20,623 nt of DNA, taken from assembly GCA_030428695.1 (NCBI GenBank), contig JAUIEM010000157.1, forward strand, positions 1-20,623, read 5' to 3'. The position numbers and the translations under genes are program-made. Source of the stretch: a bacterium. Lineage in GTDB: Bacteria; Planctomycetota; J058; JAJDCP01. Shown here piece by piece: positions 1 to 6,215 of this stretch (its first letter is position 1; every line of letters begins with the position of its first letter). Under the pieces are notes generated by a model that searched no databases, had not been told where the DNA came from, and was given only the letters and a program-made list of their open reading frames with translations.

Positions 1-186
1 GACAAGGGCAGGGTGACCTACCACGAGCTGTGTGCGCAGCTCGGCGTTGACTACCACCACCTCAAGCACGCGTTCCATCGGTTGCGCAGACGCTTCGCGC
101 AGCTCCTGCGCGTCGAGCTGCGGGAGCAGGTCGCGAGCACGGCTGATCTCGACAACGAGCTGCTCGAGGTGTTCGGCATCGGTTGA
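1..186 (+). CDS. ECF-type RNA polymerase sigma factor, C-terminal end (partial)
   Basis: This open frame enters from the left edge and ends at TGA 184-186, giving the last 61 residues of a protein. The residues look like sigma region 4: a helix-turn-helix ('VTYHELCAQLGVDYHHLKHAFHRL') that would read the -35 element, followed by an Arg-rich helix (RLRRRFAQLLRVELREQV) and a short acidic tail (DLDNELLEVFGIG). This 'HRLRRR...LLR.E...V' ending is typical of the ECF-like sigma factors abundant in planctomycetes, so it probably directs RNA polymerase to a stress or signal regulon. Region 2 lies outside the window, so the subgroup cannot be named. The frame stays open after the stop for about 55 more codons with similar codon bias (see findings). 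The family call is good; the regulon is unknown. Confidence 0.72.
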   Translation, partial: DKGRVTYHELCAQLGVDYHHLKHAFHRLRRRFAQLLRVELREQVASTADLDNELLEVFGIG

Positions 187-393
187 ACCCGGCGCACCTG
201 TGTCGCGCGCCGGCCGGAGAGCACCGAGCTCCGGCTCGAGCTGTTGCGCTGCCTCGACCTCGCCGCCTTTCGCAGCCACGATCACGGCCGGCTGCGGGCC
301 GTCGAAGCGTTGGGGGACGAGGCCTGGTCTATCTGCGAGAGCCCGGGGCGATCGTTGGACAGAGGCAGGGGACTCGCACAAGGAGGACGTCCC
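187..393 (+). other. Short intergenic stretch with coding-like codon bias, no gene assigned
   Basis: The 207 bases between the sigma factor stop and the ABA4-like start hold no frame with a convincing start and Shine-Dalgarno site. In the same frame as the sigma factor, codons from 187 to about 354 end in G or C far more often (about 50 of 56 by hand count) than in the other two forward frames. The read-out contains a helix-like segment around 226-330. There is no in-frame ATG or GTG; the only possible starts are CTG 241 or TTG 244, both without a ribosome site. It could be a gene remnant, a non-ATG small gene, or chance. Confidence 0.35.
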
Positions 394-828
394 ATGGACC
401 CGGAGCTGCTCTTCACGATCTGCACGTTCGGCGTGCTGCCCTTCTGGCTGCTGCTCGTCGTCGCCCCGGCCTGGCGCTGGACCTCACGCATCGTCCACAA
501 CGGCCTCGCGCCGGGGCTGTTCGCGCTGGTCTACAGCGGGTGTCTGGTCTACTCCCTGCTGTACGGCGAGCCGAGCGGCGGAGACGGCGGGTCGCTGGCC
601 GGCGTGCAAGAACTGTTCACGGTCGAGTGGGTGGTTCTGATCGGCTGGCTGCACTTCATCGCGCTCGACCTGTTCGTCGGCGCCTGGGAAGTCCGCGACG
701 CGCGCGCCCGCGGCGTCCCCCACCTCGCGGTGGTCCCCTGCCTGTTGCTGACCCTGGTGGTCGGACCGGCGGGCCTGCTGAGCTACCTGGTTCTGCGCAG
801 GTTGCTCGGTCGGCCTGCGAAGGGCTGA
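394..828 (+). CDS. ABA4-like (DUF4281) integral membrane protein
   Basis: The 144-residue product has four hydrophobic segments (about residues 5-25, 38-57, 78-98 and 112-135). It carries the family hallmarks: a 'PxWRWT' turn after helix 1, 'SLAGVQELF', 'GWLHFIALDLFVGAWEVRDARARGVPH' across helix 3, and 'VPCLLLTLVVGPAGLLSYL' in helix 4. The plant member ABA4 is needed for neoxanthin formation from violaxanthin; bacterial members are uncharacterised and sometimes sit near carotenoid genes. The start at 394 is set by AGGAGG (381-386) eight bases upstream and by the membrane helix beginning at once; the frame is open further upstream, but that part lacks a ribosome site. It follows the sigma factor on the same strand, so it might belong to that regulon. 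Family call strong, substrate unknown. Confidence 0.85.
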   Translation: MDPELLFTICTFGVLPFWLLLVVAPAWRWTSRIVHNGLAPGLFALVYSGCLVYSLLYGEPSGGDGGSLAGVQELFTVEWVVLIGWLHFIALDLFVGAWEVRDARARGVPHLAVVPCLLLTLVVGPAGLLSYLVLRRLLGRPAKG

Positions 829-845
829 GAGCGCCGGCGGGCTCT
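828..845 (+). terminator. Possible weak terminator hairpin after the ABA4-like gene
   Basis: AGAGC (828-832) pairs with GCTCT (841-845) around a G/C-rich 8-base loop directly at the stop codon, followed by ATT. There is no true T run, so intrinsic termination is only possible. The position between convergent genes (828 and 952) fits. Confidence 0.25.
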
Positions 846-951
846 ATTGCGGACGACGCGTACACCCGAGGGCTTCGACCACGGAGATCAATCCCCCAGG
901 AGCCGAAGACCGCGACCGATCGAGACCGCGGTCCCCCGCGTCGCCAGCGGC

Positions 952-2967
952 CTACTCCGCCGTCTCCAGCTCCGGCAGCTCGGTCCCCGCGAGCAGCTGC
1001 AGGTAGTCGAAGGCGACCGCGCGGGCTTCCTCGAACAGGAAGTCGCGGCCCGGGGTCGGCACGCCCCGCTCCTCGCGGGCGGTGCGCTCGGCGCGGCGGG
1101 TGGGGAGGTGGAGGCTGACGCTGCCCTTCTCGAGCTCGGCGGCCCGCTCGCTGAGCTGGGCGGACAGGGCCTGGAAGTCGGGGTCGGCGGCGACGCGTGC
1201 GGCGGAGCGGCTGGACAGCAGGTCGAGGCCGGGGCGCAGCGGGAAGTTGCCGTGCTCGACGGGCTCGATCTCGTCCCAGGGCAGGGCGTTCTCGAGGTCG
1301 GACTCGTACACGTCGAGGCCGTCGTAGCTGCTCGGCAGGGGGATGTCGGCGCTGACGCCGAGGCGCTGGGTCGAGCCGCCGGAGATCCGGTAGAACTTCG
1401 CGACGGTCAGCTTGATCGCGCCGCCGAGCTCGTCGTCGATGGTTCCACCGGAGAGGCGCTTCAGGGCGGCGTCCAGGCCCATCACGCGCTGCACGGTGCC
1501 CTTGCCGTGGGTGCGGCTGCCGACGACCAGGCCGCGGCCGTAGTCCTGGATCGCGGCGGCGAAGATCTCCGCGGCCGAGGCGCTGAGCGGGCTGGTCAGG
1601 ACGACCAGCGGTCCGCCGAAGACCAGCGCGGGGTCGGGGTCTTCGAGCACCTGGGTCTCGCCCTTGCTGTCGCGCACCTGCACGACCGGGCCCTCCTCGA
1701 TGAAGAGGCCGGTCAGGGTGAGGGCCTCGAGGAGCGAGCCGCCGGCGTTGCTGCGCACGTCGATCAGCATGCCGTCGAGGCCGGCCCCGCGCTCCTCGAG
1801 CAGCTTGCGCACGTCGCTGGTCAGGCTCTTCGCCTCGCCCTCGCCGGGCCGCAGCTCGGCGTAGAAGGAGGGTACGGTCAGCACCCCGAGGCGCAGGGTG
1901 TCGTCGCCGACCGCGTGGGTCTCGATCTCGAGCTTCGCGTCGTTCGCGGTCAGCACGATCTTGTCCCGCTCGATGGTCACGTCCCGGGTGGCGGTCGGGT
2001 CGAGCTCGTCGCCGGGCAGGATGCGGAGGATCACCTGGCTGCCCTTCGGCCCGCGGATCAGCTTGACCACGTTGTCGAGACGCCAGTTCAGCACCTCGAC
2101 CCACTCGGCGCCTTCCTCGACCTGGCGGACCGCGACGATCCGGTCCTGGGGAGCGATCTTCTTGCTGCGCTGGGCGGGACCGCCCGCGACCAGCTCGCTG
2201 ATCACCGTGTACTGGCCGTCCCGGCGCAGGACGGCGCCGATGCCCTCGAGGGAGTGGCCCTGTTGGATGTCGAAGTTGTCGCGGGTGATCGGCTTGAGGT
2301 AGGTGGTGTGCGGGTCGAAGGCGCGGCACAGGGCGGCGAGGAAGATCTCGACGACATCGCGGGCCTCGAGCTCCTCGACCCCCTGCGCGATGCCGTCGAG
2401 GCGCTCGCGCAGCCGCGGGACGTAGACGGTGGCCGACTCGCCCGCGAGCTCGCCGCGCAGCGCCTGCTCTTTGAGGTACTTCCGCCACAGCTCGTCGAGG
2501 CCGGCGGAATCCGCCGCCCAGGGCGCCTGCTCGCGGTCGACGACGAAGCTCTCCTGACGCTCGAAGTCGAAGGGGGCGTCGCGCTCGAGCAGCTTCCCGG
2601 CGAAGGCGACGCGCTCGCGCACCCGCTGCCGGTAGCGCTCGAACATCGTGAAGGCGGCGGACAGGTCGGGGTCGGCCGCCCGCATCTGGTCGTCGAGCCG
2701 GCTACGGAAGGCTTCGAGCTCGGCGATGTCGCCGGCGTGGAAGTACATCCGCTCGCCGTCGAGCGAGGCGATGCACTCGTCGAACCAGACCGTCGAGATC
2801 GCGTCGTCGATCGGTCGCGAGGCGTAGTGCAGCTGGCTGAGGTAGGCCCCGACCAGGCGCGCGACGTCCGGGTGATGGTCGGCGGCGCGGAGCTCGTCCT
2901 GGCCGTGGACGGCGCAGGCGCTCCACAGGAGCAGGGTAGAGAAGGCGAGAGAGCGGGCGAGCGACAT
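952..2967 (-). CDS. prc: Carboxy-terminal processing (tail-specific) protease, S41A family
   Basis: The 671-residue product is close in length to E. coli Prc/Tsp. It begins with a signal peptide (MSLARSLAFSTLLLWSACAVHG), so it should act in the periplasm, degrading or trimming proteins from their C-termini. Order: an N-terminal helical domain (about 25-220), a PDZ domain (about 235-330, 'YTVISELVAGGPAQRSKKIAPQDRIVAV'), the S41 protease core, and a C-terminal extension as in Prc. The catalytic pair is visible: Ser464 in 'SPLSASAAEIF' and Lys489 in 'THGKGTVQ', 25 residues apart as in Prc and plant CtpA. The start at 2967 is chosen because GGAGG lies six bases upstream and the signal peptide starts there; a longer frame reaching 3120 has no such support. 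It is transcribed alone, away from the secreted protein gene at 3231. Function well supported; substrates unknown. Confidence 0.93.
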   Translation of the reverse strand: MSLARSLAFSTLLLWSACAVHGQDELRAADHHPDVARLVGAYLSQLHYASRPIDDAISTVWFDECIASLDGERMYFHAGDIAELEAFRSRLDDQMRAADPDLSAAFTMFERYRQRVRERVAFAGKLLERDAPFDFERQESFVVDREQAPWAADSAGLDELWRKYLKEQALRGELAGESATVYVPRLRERLDGIAQGVEELEARDVVEIFLAALCRAFDPHTTYLKPITRDNFDIQQGHSLEGIGAVLRRDGQYTVISELVAGGPAQRSKKIAPQDRIVAVRQVEEGAEWVEVLNWRLDNVVKLIRGPKGSQVILRILPGDELDPTATRDVTIERDKIVLTANDAKLEIETHAVGDDTLRLGVLTVPSFYAELRPGEGEAKSLTSDVRKLLEERGAGLDGMLIDVRSNAGGSLLEALTLTGLFIEEGPVVQVRDSKGETQVLEDPDPALVFGGPLVVLTSPLSASAAEIFAAAIQDYGRGLVVGSRTHGKGTVQRVMGLDAALKRLSGGTIDDELGGAIKLTVAKFYRISGGSTQRLGVSADIPLPSSYDGLDVYESDLENALPWDEIEPVEHGNFPLRPGLDLLSSRSAARVAADPDFQALSAQLSERAAELEKGSVSLHLPTRRAERTAREERGVPTPGRDFLFEEARAVAFDYLQLLAGTELPELETAE

Positions 2968-2996
2968 GGTGATTCCTCCGGCGGGCGACCGTCGCC

Positions 2997-3025
2997 ATTC
3001 TAGCAGGCGGTCCGACGGGGACCAG
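2997..3025 (-). promoter_or_regulatory. Predicted promoter of the prc-like protease gene
   Basis: On the minus strand TGCTAGAAT (3005 to 2997) is an extended -10 element (TGn plus TAGAAT). A poor -35 (CTGGTC, 3025-3020) lies 17 bases away. Transcription would start near 2990, leaving a leader of about 23 bases that carries the GGAGG ribosome site. The weak -35 is compatible with an extended -10. Confidence 0.42.
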
Positions 3026-3134
3026 CTTCGGCTCCTTCGGCGGGTCCCCGGCCAGGATCCCGGGGAGTCGGGCCGCCGCGGGTCGGGGAGGTCGCGAGGC
3101 GATACGCCGGGCGGCAACATCGAGGAGCTGGCTA

Positions 3135-3150
3135 CGAAAGATTACTTTCG
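3135..3150. promoter_or_regulatory. Perfect inverted repeat in the divergent intergenic region (operator candidate)
   Basis: CGAAAG-ATTA-CTTTCG is a perfect dyad with 6-base arms and a 4-base centre. It lies in an unusually A/T-rich patch (3132-3155) of otherwise very GC-rich DNA, 81 bases before the secreted-protein start and 168 bases before the protease start. Such a dyad fits a dimeric regulator; no regulator gene is adjacent. Confidence 0.4.
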
Positions 3151-3230
3151 AATACCGCTGCCCACGCCGCCCGTCGACAGGGGTGGAAGCGGATGACGCG
3201 CTTCCCTCCCCCCTGACTGGAGGATCCACC

Positions 3231-3812
3231 ATGACCCGCCTGCTCTCCCTCTGCCTGGTGCTCGTCGCCCTGCCCCTCGGCGCGCAGGAGCTGTTTCCCC
3301 ACGACGACGCCCACCTCCGCGAGCTGGTCGGCGGCATCGTCGACAACGCCGTCGCCACCAAGGGCGAGGCCCTCGACCGTCACGAAGCGAAGGTCGTGAC
3401 CGACAGCATCACCGAGCGCCTGTCGCACAGCCTGCGCCACAACCCCGAGCCGCGGAAGCTGCCGCGCGAGCTCAGCGACTACCTGCGCTGCAGCCGCTCG
3501 ACCCACTCTGCCCACGAGCGCCGGGAGCACCTGCGCGCCTGTCCGGGCTGCCACGCCTTCACCGCGGCCGTGCTCGAGCCGACCCGGATCCGGCCGGTGG
3601 AGAAGAGCTTTCGCATCACCGAGGTGTGCCTGGACGACGGGCGCCGCTACCAGGTCCGCCGCCAGCGCCTGTACCGGATCGACGTGCTCGCTTGCGGCTC
3701 GGAGATCGTCGTCCGGCGCCCGAGCTACTTCCTCAGTTACGACTGTGGATGGGTCGCCCGCTCCGGCGACCACACCCGGCGCGTGACCAGCCTGGTCAAG
3801 GTGTGTGACTAG
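3231..3812 (+). CDS. Secreted Cys-rich protein with a CxxCH motif, function unknown
   Basis: The 193-residue product starts with a clear signal peptide (MTRLLSLCLVLVALPLGA, cleavage near residue 18), so it should be exported. The mature part has seven cysteines (87, 104, 107, 133, 155, 172, 192). The central segment 'EHLRACPGCHAF' (99-110) contains C104-P-G-C107-H108, which matches the c-type haem attachment motif CxxCH. It also matches His-x3-Cys-x2-Cys (H100, C104, C107), the zinc motif of zf-HC2/ZAS anti-sigma domains, and the preceding 'LSDYL...ERREHL' resembles that family. An exported location favours haem or disulphides over zinc, but there is no methionine outside the start to act as an axial ligand. 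The start at 3231 is fixed by GGAGG (3220-3224) and the signal peptide. I do not recognise the family. The gene is monocistronic, divergent from the protease. Confidence 0.75.
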   Translation: MTRLLSLCLVLVALPLGAQELFPHDDAHLRELVGGIVDNAVATKGEALDRHEAKVVTDSITERLSHSLRHNPEPRKLPRELSDYLRCSRSTHSAHERREHLRACPGCHAFTAAVLEPTRIRPVEKSFRITEVCLDDGRRYQVRRQRLYRIDVLACGSEIVVRRPSYFLSYDCGWVARSGDHTRRVTSLVKVCD

Positions 3813-3848
3813 TCAACTGTGTCCGAAGTCTGTGGTGTCTTTTCTTCC

Positions 3849-3899
3849 GTAGGGGCGGGGTCTACCCCCGCCCGCGGGAGGGGGTCAACCCTCCCCTAC
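3849..3899. repeat. Nested (cruciform-type) inverted-repeat element, possible bidirectional terminator
   Basis: Outer arms GTAGGGG (3849-3855) and CCCCTAC (3893-3899) enclose two perfect hairpins: GGGCGGGG (3853-3860) with CCCCGCCC (3866-3873), and GGGAGGG (3876-3882) with CCCTCCC (3889-3895). The whole could fold as a single arm with two sub-hairpins. It lies between convergent genes ending at 3812 and 3964, preceded by TCTTTTCTT (3838-3846). Similar G/C-rich REP/MITE-like intergenic palindromes are dispersed in many environmental bacterial genomes. It may stop transcription from both sides, be a mobile repeat, or both. Confidence 0.6.
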
Positions 3900-3963
3900 A
3901 AGACATGCTGACGGTCGGCAACAGGTGTTGAGCTCGCCACAGATCAATGGCGCCTTTGCCTGG

Positions 3964-4581
3964 TCAGGGCAGCTTCTTCAGCACTTCGCCCTCGGCGTCC
4001 TTGATCTGGAAGTGCCCGCTGCCGTCCGGCAGCAGGTACAGGAACTCGCGGATCTTGCCCGCGTCGTCCTTCAGGGCGAGGAAGCACACGCCGTTGTCGG
4101 CGACGCCCAGCGAGACGCGGGTCTCGCCGGCCGCATCGAACAGCGCCACCGACGGGGTGCCGGTCTTCGTGACCGTCAGGGCGAGCCGGTTGGTGCCAGT
4201 GCTGTCCTTGAGGGCCAGGGCCCCGGAGCCGCTGCCGGCGAGGCCGAGCACCGCGCGGGGGCTGGTGCCGTCCGCCTCGAGGAAGGCGATCGACGGCACG
4301 TCGTCCTCGTCGACGGCCAGGTGGATGCGCGGCGCGCCGGCCGTGTCCTTGAGGCGCAGCGAGGCGATGCCGGCCTCGACCTCGAAGATCCCGCGCGCTT
4401 CCCCGGTCGGTCCCTCGACGACGAAGCGCTCGGCGCGGACCGTCTCCTTCGCGTCCTGGCCCATCAGCACGACGGCGCCGAGGGCGAGCACGACGGTCAG
4501 GGCCCAGCGCCGCCAGCCCTTCCTGCGCGCCGCCTCCAGCTGCTCGACCCGACGCTGCAGGCGCTCGATCTGTTCGTTCAT
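3964..4581 (-). CDS. Membrane-anchored beta-repeat protein with N-terminal coiled coil
   Basis: The 205-residue product begins with a short coiled coil (MNEQIERLQRRVEQLEAARR), then a basic stretch and one membrane helix (about 24-41, 'WALTVVLALGAVVLMG'). The rest is about six repeats of a 22-26-residue beta unit, pattern 'G..R..L.v...G.psl.L.D..G', for example 'AGETRVSLGVADNGVCFLALKDDAG'. Similar repeat proteins occur in planctomycetes and acidobacteria with no known role. Topology suggests an N-terminus inside and the repeats outside. The start at 4581 follows GGGGGAG; ATG 4596 (five residues longer, GGAG eight bases before it) is almost as good. It lies 166 bases after the DUF2505 stop on the same strand, so it may be the distal gene of that operon or have its own promoter. 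Confidence 0.72.
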   Translation of the reverse strand: MNEQIERLQRRVEQLEAARRKGWRRWALTVVLALGAVVLMGQDAKETVRAERFVVEGPTGEARGIFEVEAGIASLRLKDTAGAPRIHLAVDEDDVPSIAFLEADGTSPRAVLGLAGSGSGALALKDSTGTNRLALTVTKTGTPSVALFDAAGETRVSLGVADNGVCFLALKDDAGKIREFLYLLPDGSGHFQIKDAEGEVLKKLP

Positions 4582-4624
4582 GTCTCCCCCTCTCATGAGC
4601 GTGTCTCCAATTCCACGGGGTCTC

Positions 4625-4645
4625 GCTTGCGGCGGGCTCGCAAGC
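4625..4645. repeat. Perfect 7-bp hairpin between DUF2505 and the beta-repeat gene
   Basis: GCTTGCG (4625-4631) and CGCAAGC (4639-4645) form a perfect stem with a 7-base loop. On the minus strand no T run follows, so it is a poor intrinsic terminator there; it could protect the upstream operon mRNA 3' end or attenuate read-through into the gene starting at 4581. Confidence 0.35.
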
Positions 4646-4747
4646 TCTTCGTCTTCGTTCTCCGAGGGACACTGCCACACGTCGAACTCAGTCCTCGATC
4701 TTGCGGCCCGGCGCTACGCGACGCCCTCGCGGAATTCGGAGACAAGC

Positions 4748-5284
4748 TCATGACCCCGGCTCCGCTCCGCAACCGCTGATCGCCAGCCCGCGACGGGCGA
4801 GCCAGTTGTTCGTGAAGCGGGCGGCCTTGCTGTAGTTGTTCTCGATGCCCTTGGCGATGAAGCTCTCGACCAGCCCGCCGATGCCGAGCAGCCGCGCGGC
4901 GATCTCGGCCTTGACGTGGCGGTCGACGCCGCCGTCCTTGCGCTCCTCGAGCCACAGCTCGCCCTCGATGCGTACCTTCTCGCCCAGCCCGAGCAGGGTG
5001 ACCTGCCAGGTGTAGCGCCCGGTCTTCGGGTCGTAGCGCCCCTCCTCGATCGAAGCGGCCGAGTCGCCGACGAGGCGCTCGAAGACCTTGGGGATGGAGA
5101 GCTTGGGCTCGAGCCGCAGGCGCCGGCTCAGCGAGCCGTCCTCGGCCTTGTCGAGCGCGAGGATCTCGAAGACCGGGAAGCCGAGGCCGATACGGTGGCG
5201 CTCTTCGTTGTAGTCCGCGTCGAAGAACAGCTTCCAGAACGAAGCGCTGTCCGTCGAGATCACGTGGGAAAAGGCGAGCCGCAT
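4748..5284 (-). CDS. DUF2505 family protein (SRPBCC / START-like fold)
   Basis: The 178-residue product opens with 'MRLAFSHVISTDSASFWKLFFDADYNEERHR', the signature of DUF2505: a first beta strand, then a helix ending near a 'Dp.y...H' motif. It continues with alternating strands ('IEEGRYDPKTGRYTWQVTLLG', 'VRIEGELWLEE') and a long C-terminal helix ('GIGGLVESFIAKGIENNYSKAARFTNNWLA') as expected of the SRPBCC fold. Such proteins have a deep hydrophobic cavity; relatives bind lipids or aromatic ligands or act as cyclases. It has no signal peptide or membrane segment, so it is cytosolic. The start at 5284 follows AGAGG; the frame is open to 5329 without better support. It lies 22 bases after the dioxygenase alpha stop and is presumably co-transcribed, which suggests it handles that pathway's substrate or product (inference). 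Confidence 0.8.
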   Translation of the reverse strand: MRLAFSHVISTDSASFWKLFFDADYNEERHRIGLGFPVFEILALDKAEDGSLSRRLRLEPKLSIPKVFERLVGDSAASIEEGRYDPKTGRYTWQVTLLGLGEKVRIEGELWLEERKDGGVDRHVKAEIAARLLGIGGLVESFIAKGIENNYSKAARFTNNWLARRGLAISGCGAEPGS

Positions 5285-5306
5285 CGATCGTTTCCTCTGG
5301 GTCCCT

Positions 5307-6215
5307 TTAGCCGAGCACGTCCCGGTCACCCCGGTAGCGCTCGACGTCGTCCTCGTCGTATTCCTTGTCGCCGACCCCTTCGCCCGACGGCGTCAGGGAC
5401 ACCACCGCCGCCCCGGTGCCGTACAGCGGTCCGTAGGCGTGCACCTTGCCGGTGTAGCGGTTGTGCTGGCCGAGGGCGGCGGCCAGCCACCACATCGGCT
5501 TGAAGTTGACGACCTTCTTGACGCGCACCTGGCGGTGGATCTCCCGCGACAGCTGTGCGACGTCCTCGAGCCGCCCGTCCTCGAGGAACTCGAGCATCTT
5601 GCGGTTCCACTCGTCGTCCTTCAGCGAGTGGATGCGGTCCTCCGAGGGCTCGATGAAGTCGGTGAACAGCCGGTTGCTCAGGGTGCTGACCACGACGACC
5701 ACCGCCCGCTTGCCGGTCTTCGCCAGGGCGTCGCGGAAGGCCTTGCCGAGCACGATCGTCTCCGCCCGGTCGGAGTACACGTTGCTCGAGACGATGCCGG
5801 CGGGGATCGTGTTGTCGGGGTTGAGCAGCTTGAGGGCGACCACCGAGCCGGTGTCGACCGGAAAGCCGTGGTAGTTCACCGTGCGCACGTGCAGCCCGCG
5901 GTCGGCGGCCGCCTGGCGGTAGGCCTCGGCGAAGTCGGCGTCGACCTTGAGCTTGTAGGGGATCGAGCCGAGGTCGTGGAACAGCTCGTCGACGTGCACC
6001 CACTCCGGCTCCGGGCGGGCCTGGATCTGGTGGCCGATCACGCTCGGCCACATCACGCTGTAGATGAACAGGAGGTCGGCCCCGCAGCTCTGGACCTCCT
6101 CGCGCGCCGCGTCGAAGCCGTCGCGGATCTTCTGCCACTCCGGGTTCTGCTCCGGGCACAACAGCGGATGCGGCAGGCCCGGCACGAGCAGGCCCTTCAG
6201 CGTCGCGCCCTTCAT
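5307..6215 (-). CDS. amnA: 2-aminophenol 1,6-dioxygenase-like alpha subunit (LigB superfamily, non-catalytic)
   Basis: The 302-residue product aligns by eye with the class III extradiol dioxygenase (LigB) fold and best with the alpha subunit of 2-aminophenol 1,6-dioxygenase ('HVDELFHDLGSIPYKLKVDADFAEA', 'VNYHGFPVDTGSVVALKLLNP', 'EDRIHSLKDDEWNRKMLEFLEDG', 'YGPLYGTGAAVV'). The iron ligands of the catalytic subunit are lost: the 'APHPPH' loop is 'VPGLPH' (Gly13 in place of the first His) and 'SAHW' is 'SVMW' (Met55 in place of the second His). The expected Glu is also not evident in 'KKVVNFKPMWW'. It should therefore be a structural partner of the beta subunit encoded just upstream. Its ATG overlaps the beta stop as ATGA (6212-6215), a classic sign of coupled translation of two subunits. 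Confident on family, less on exact substrate. Confidence 0.85.
   Translation of the reverse strand: MKGATLKGLLVPGLPHPLLCPEQNPEWQKIRDGFDAAREEVQSCGADLLFIYSVMWPSVIGHQIQARPEPEWVHVDELFHDLGSIPYKLKVDADFAEAYRQAAADRGLHVRTVNYHGFPVDTGSVVALKLLNPDNTIPAGIVSSNVYSDRAETIVLGKAFRDALAKTGKRAVVVVVSTLSNRLFTDFIEPSEDRIHSLKDDEWNRKMLEFLEDGRLEDVAQLSREIHRQVRVKKVVNFKPMWWLAAALGQHNRYTGKVHAYGPLYGTGAAVVSLTPSGEGVGDKEYDEDDVERYRGDRDVLG

Noticed and set aside
847..3003. Long plus-strand open frame opposite the protease
   Set aside because: Antisense shadow of a well-identified S41 protease; open only because of high GC. Its sequence is low-complexity Gly/Ala/Val/Leu/Asp with no family signature.
3132..3773. Minus-strand open frame opposite the secreted Cys-rich protein
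   Set aside because: The plus-strand frame has a signal peptide, GGAGG site and patterned cysteines; the opposite frame has none of these.
4625..4645. Hairpin as an intrinsic terminator of the dioxygenase operon
   Set aside because: No T run follows it on the minus strand, so only kept as an unassigned hairpin.
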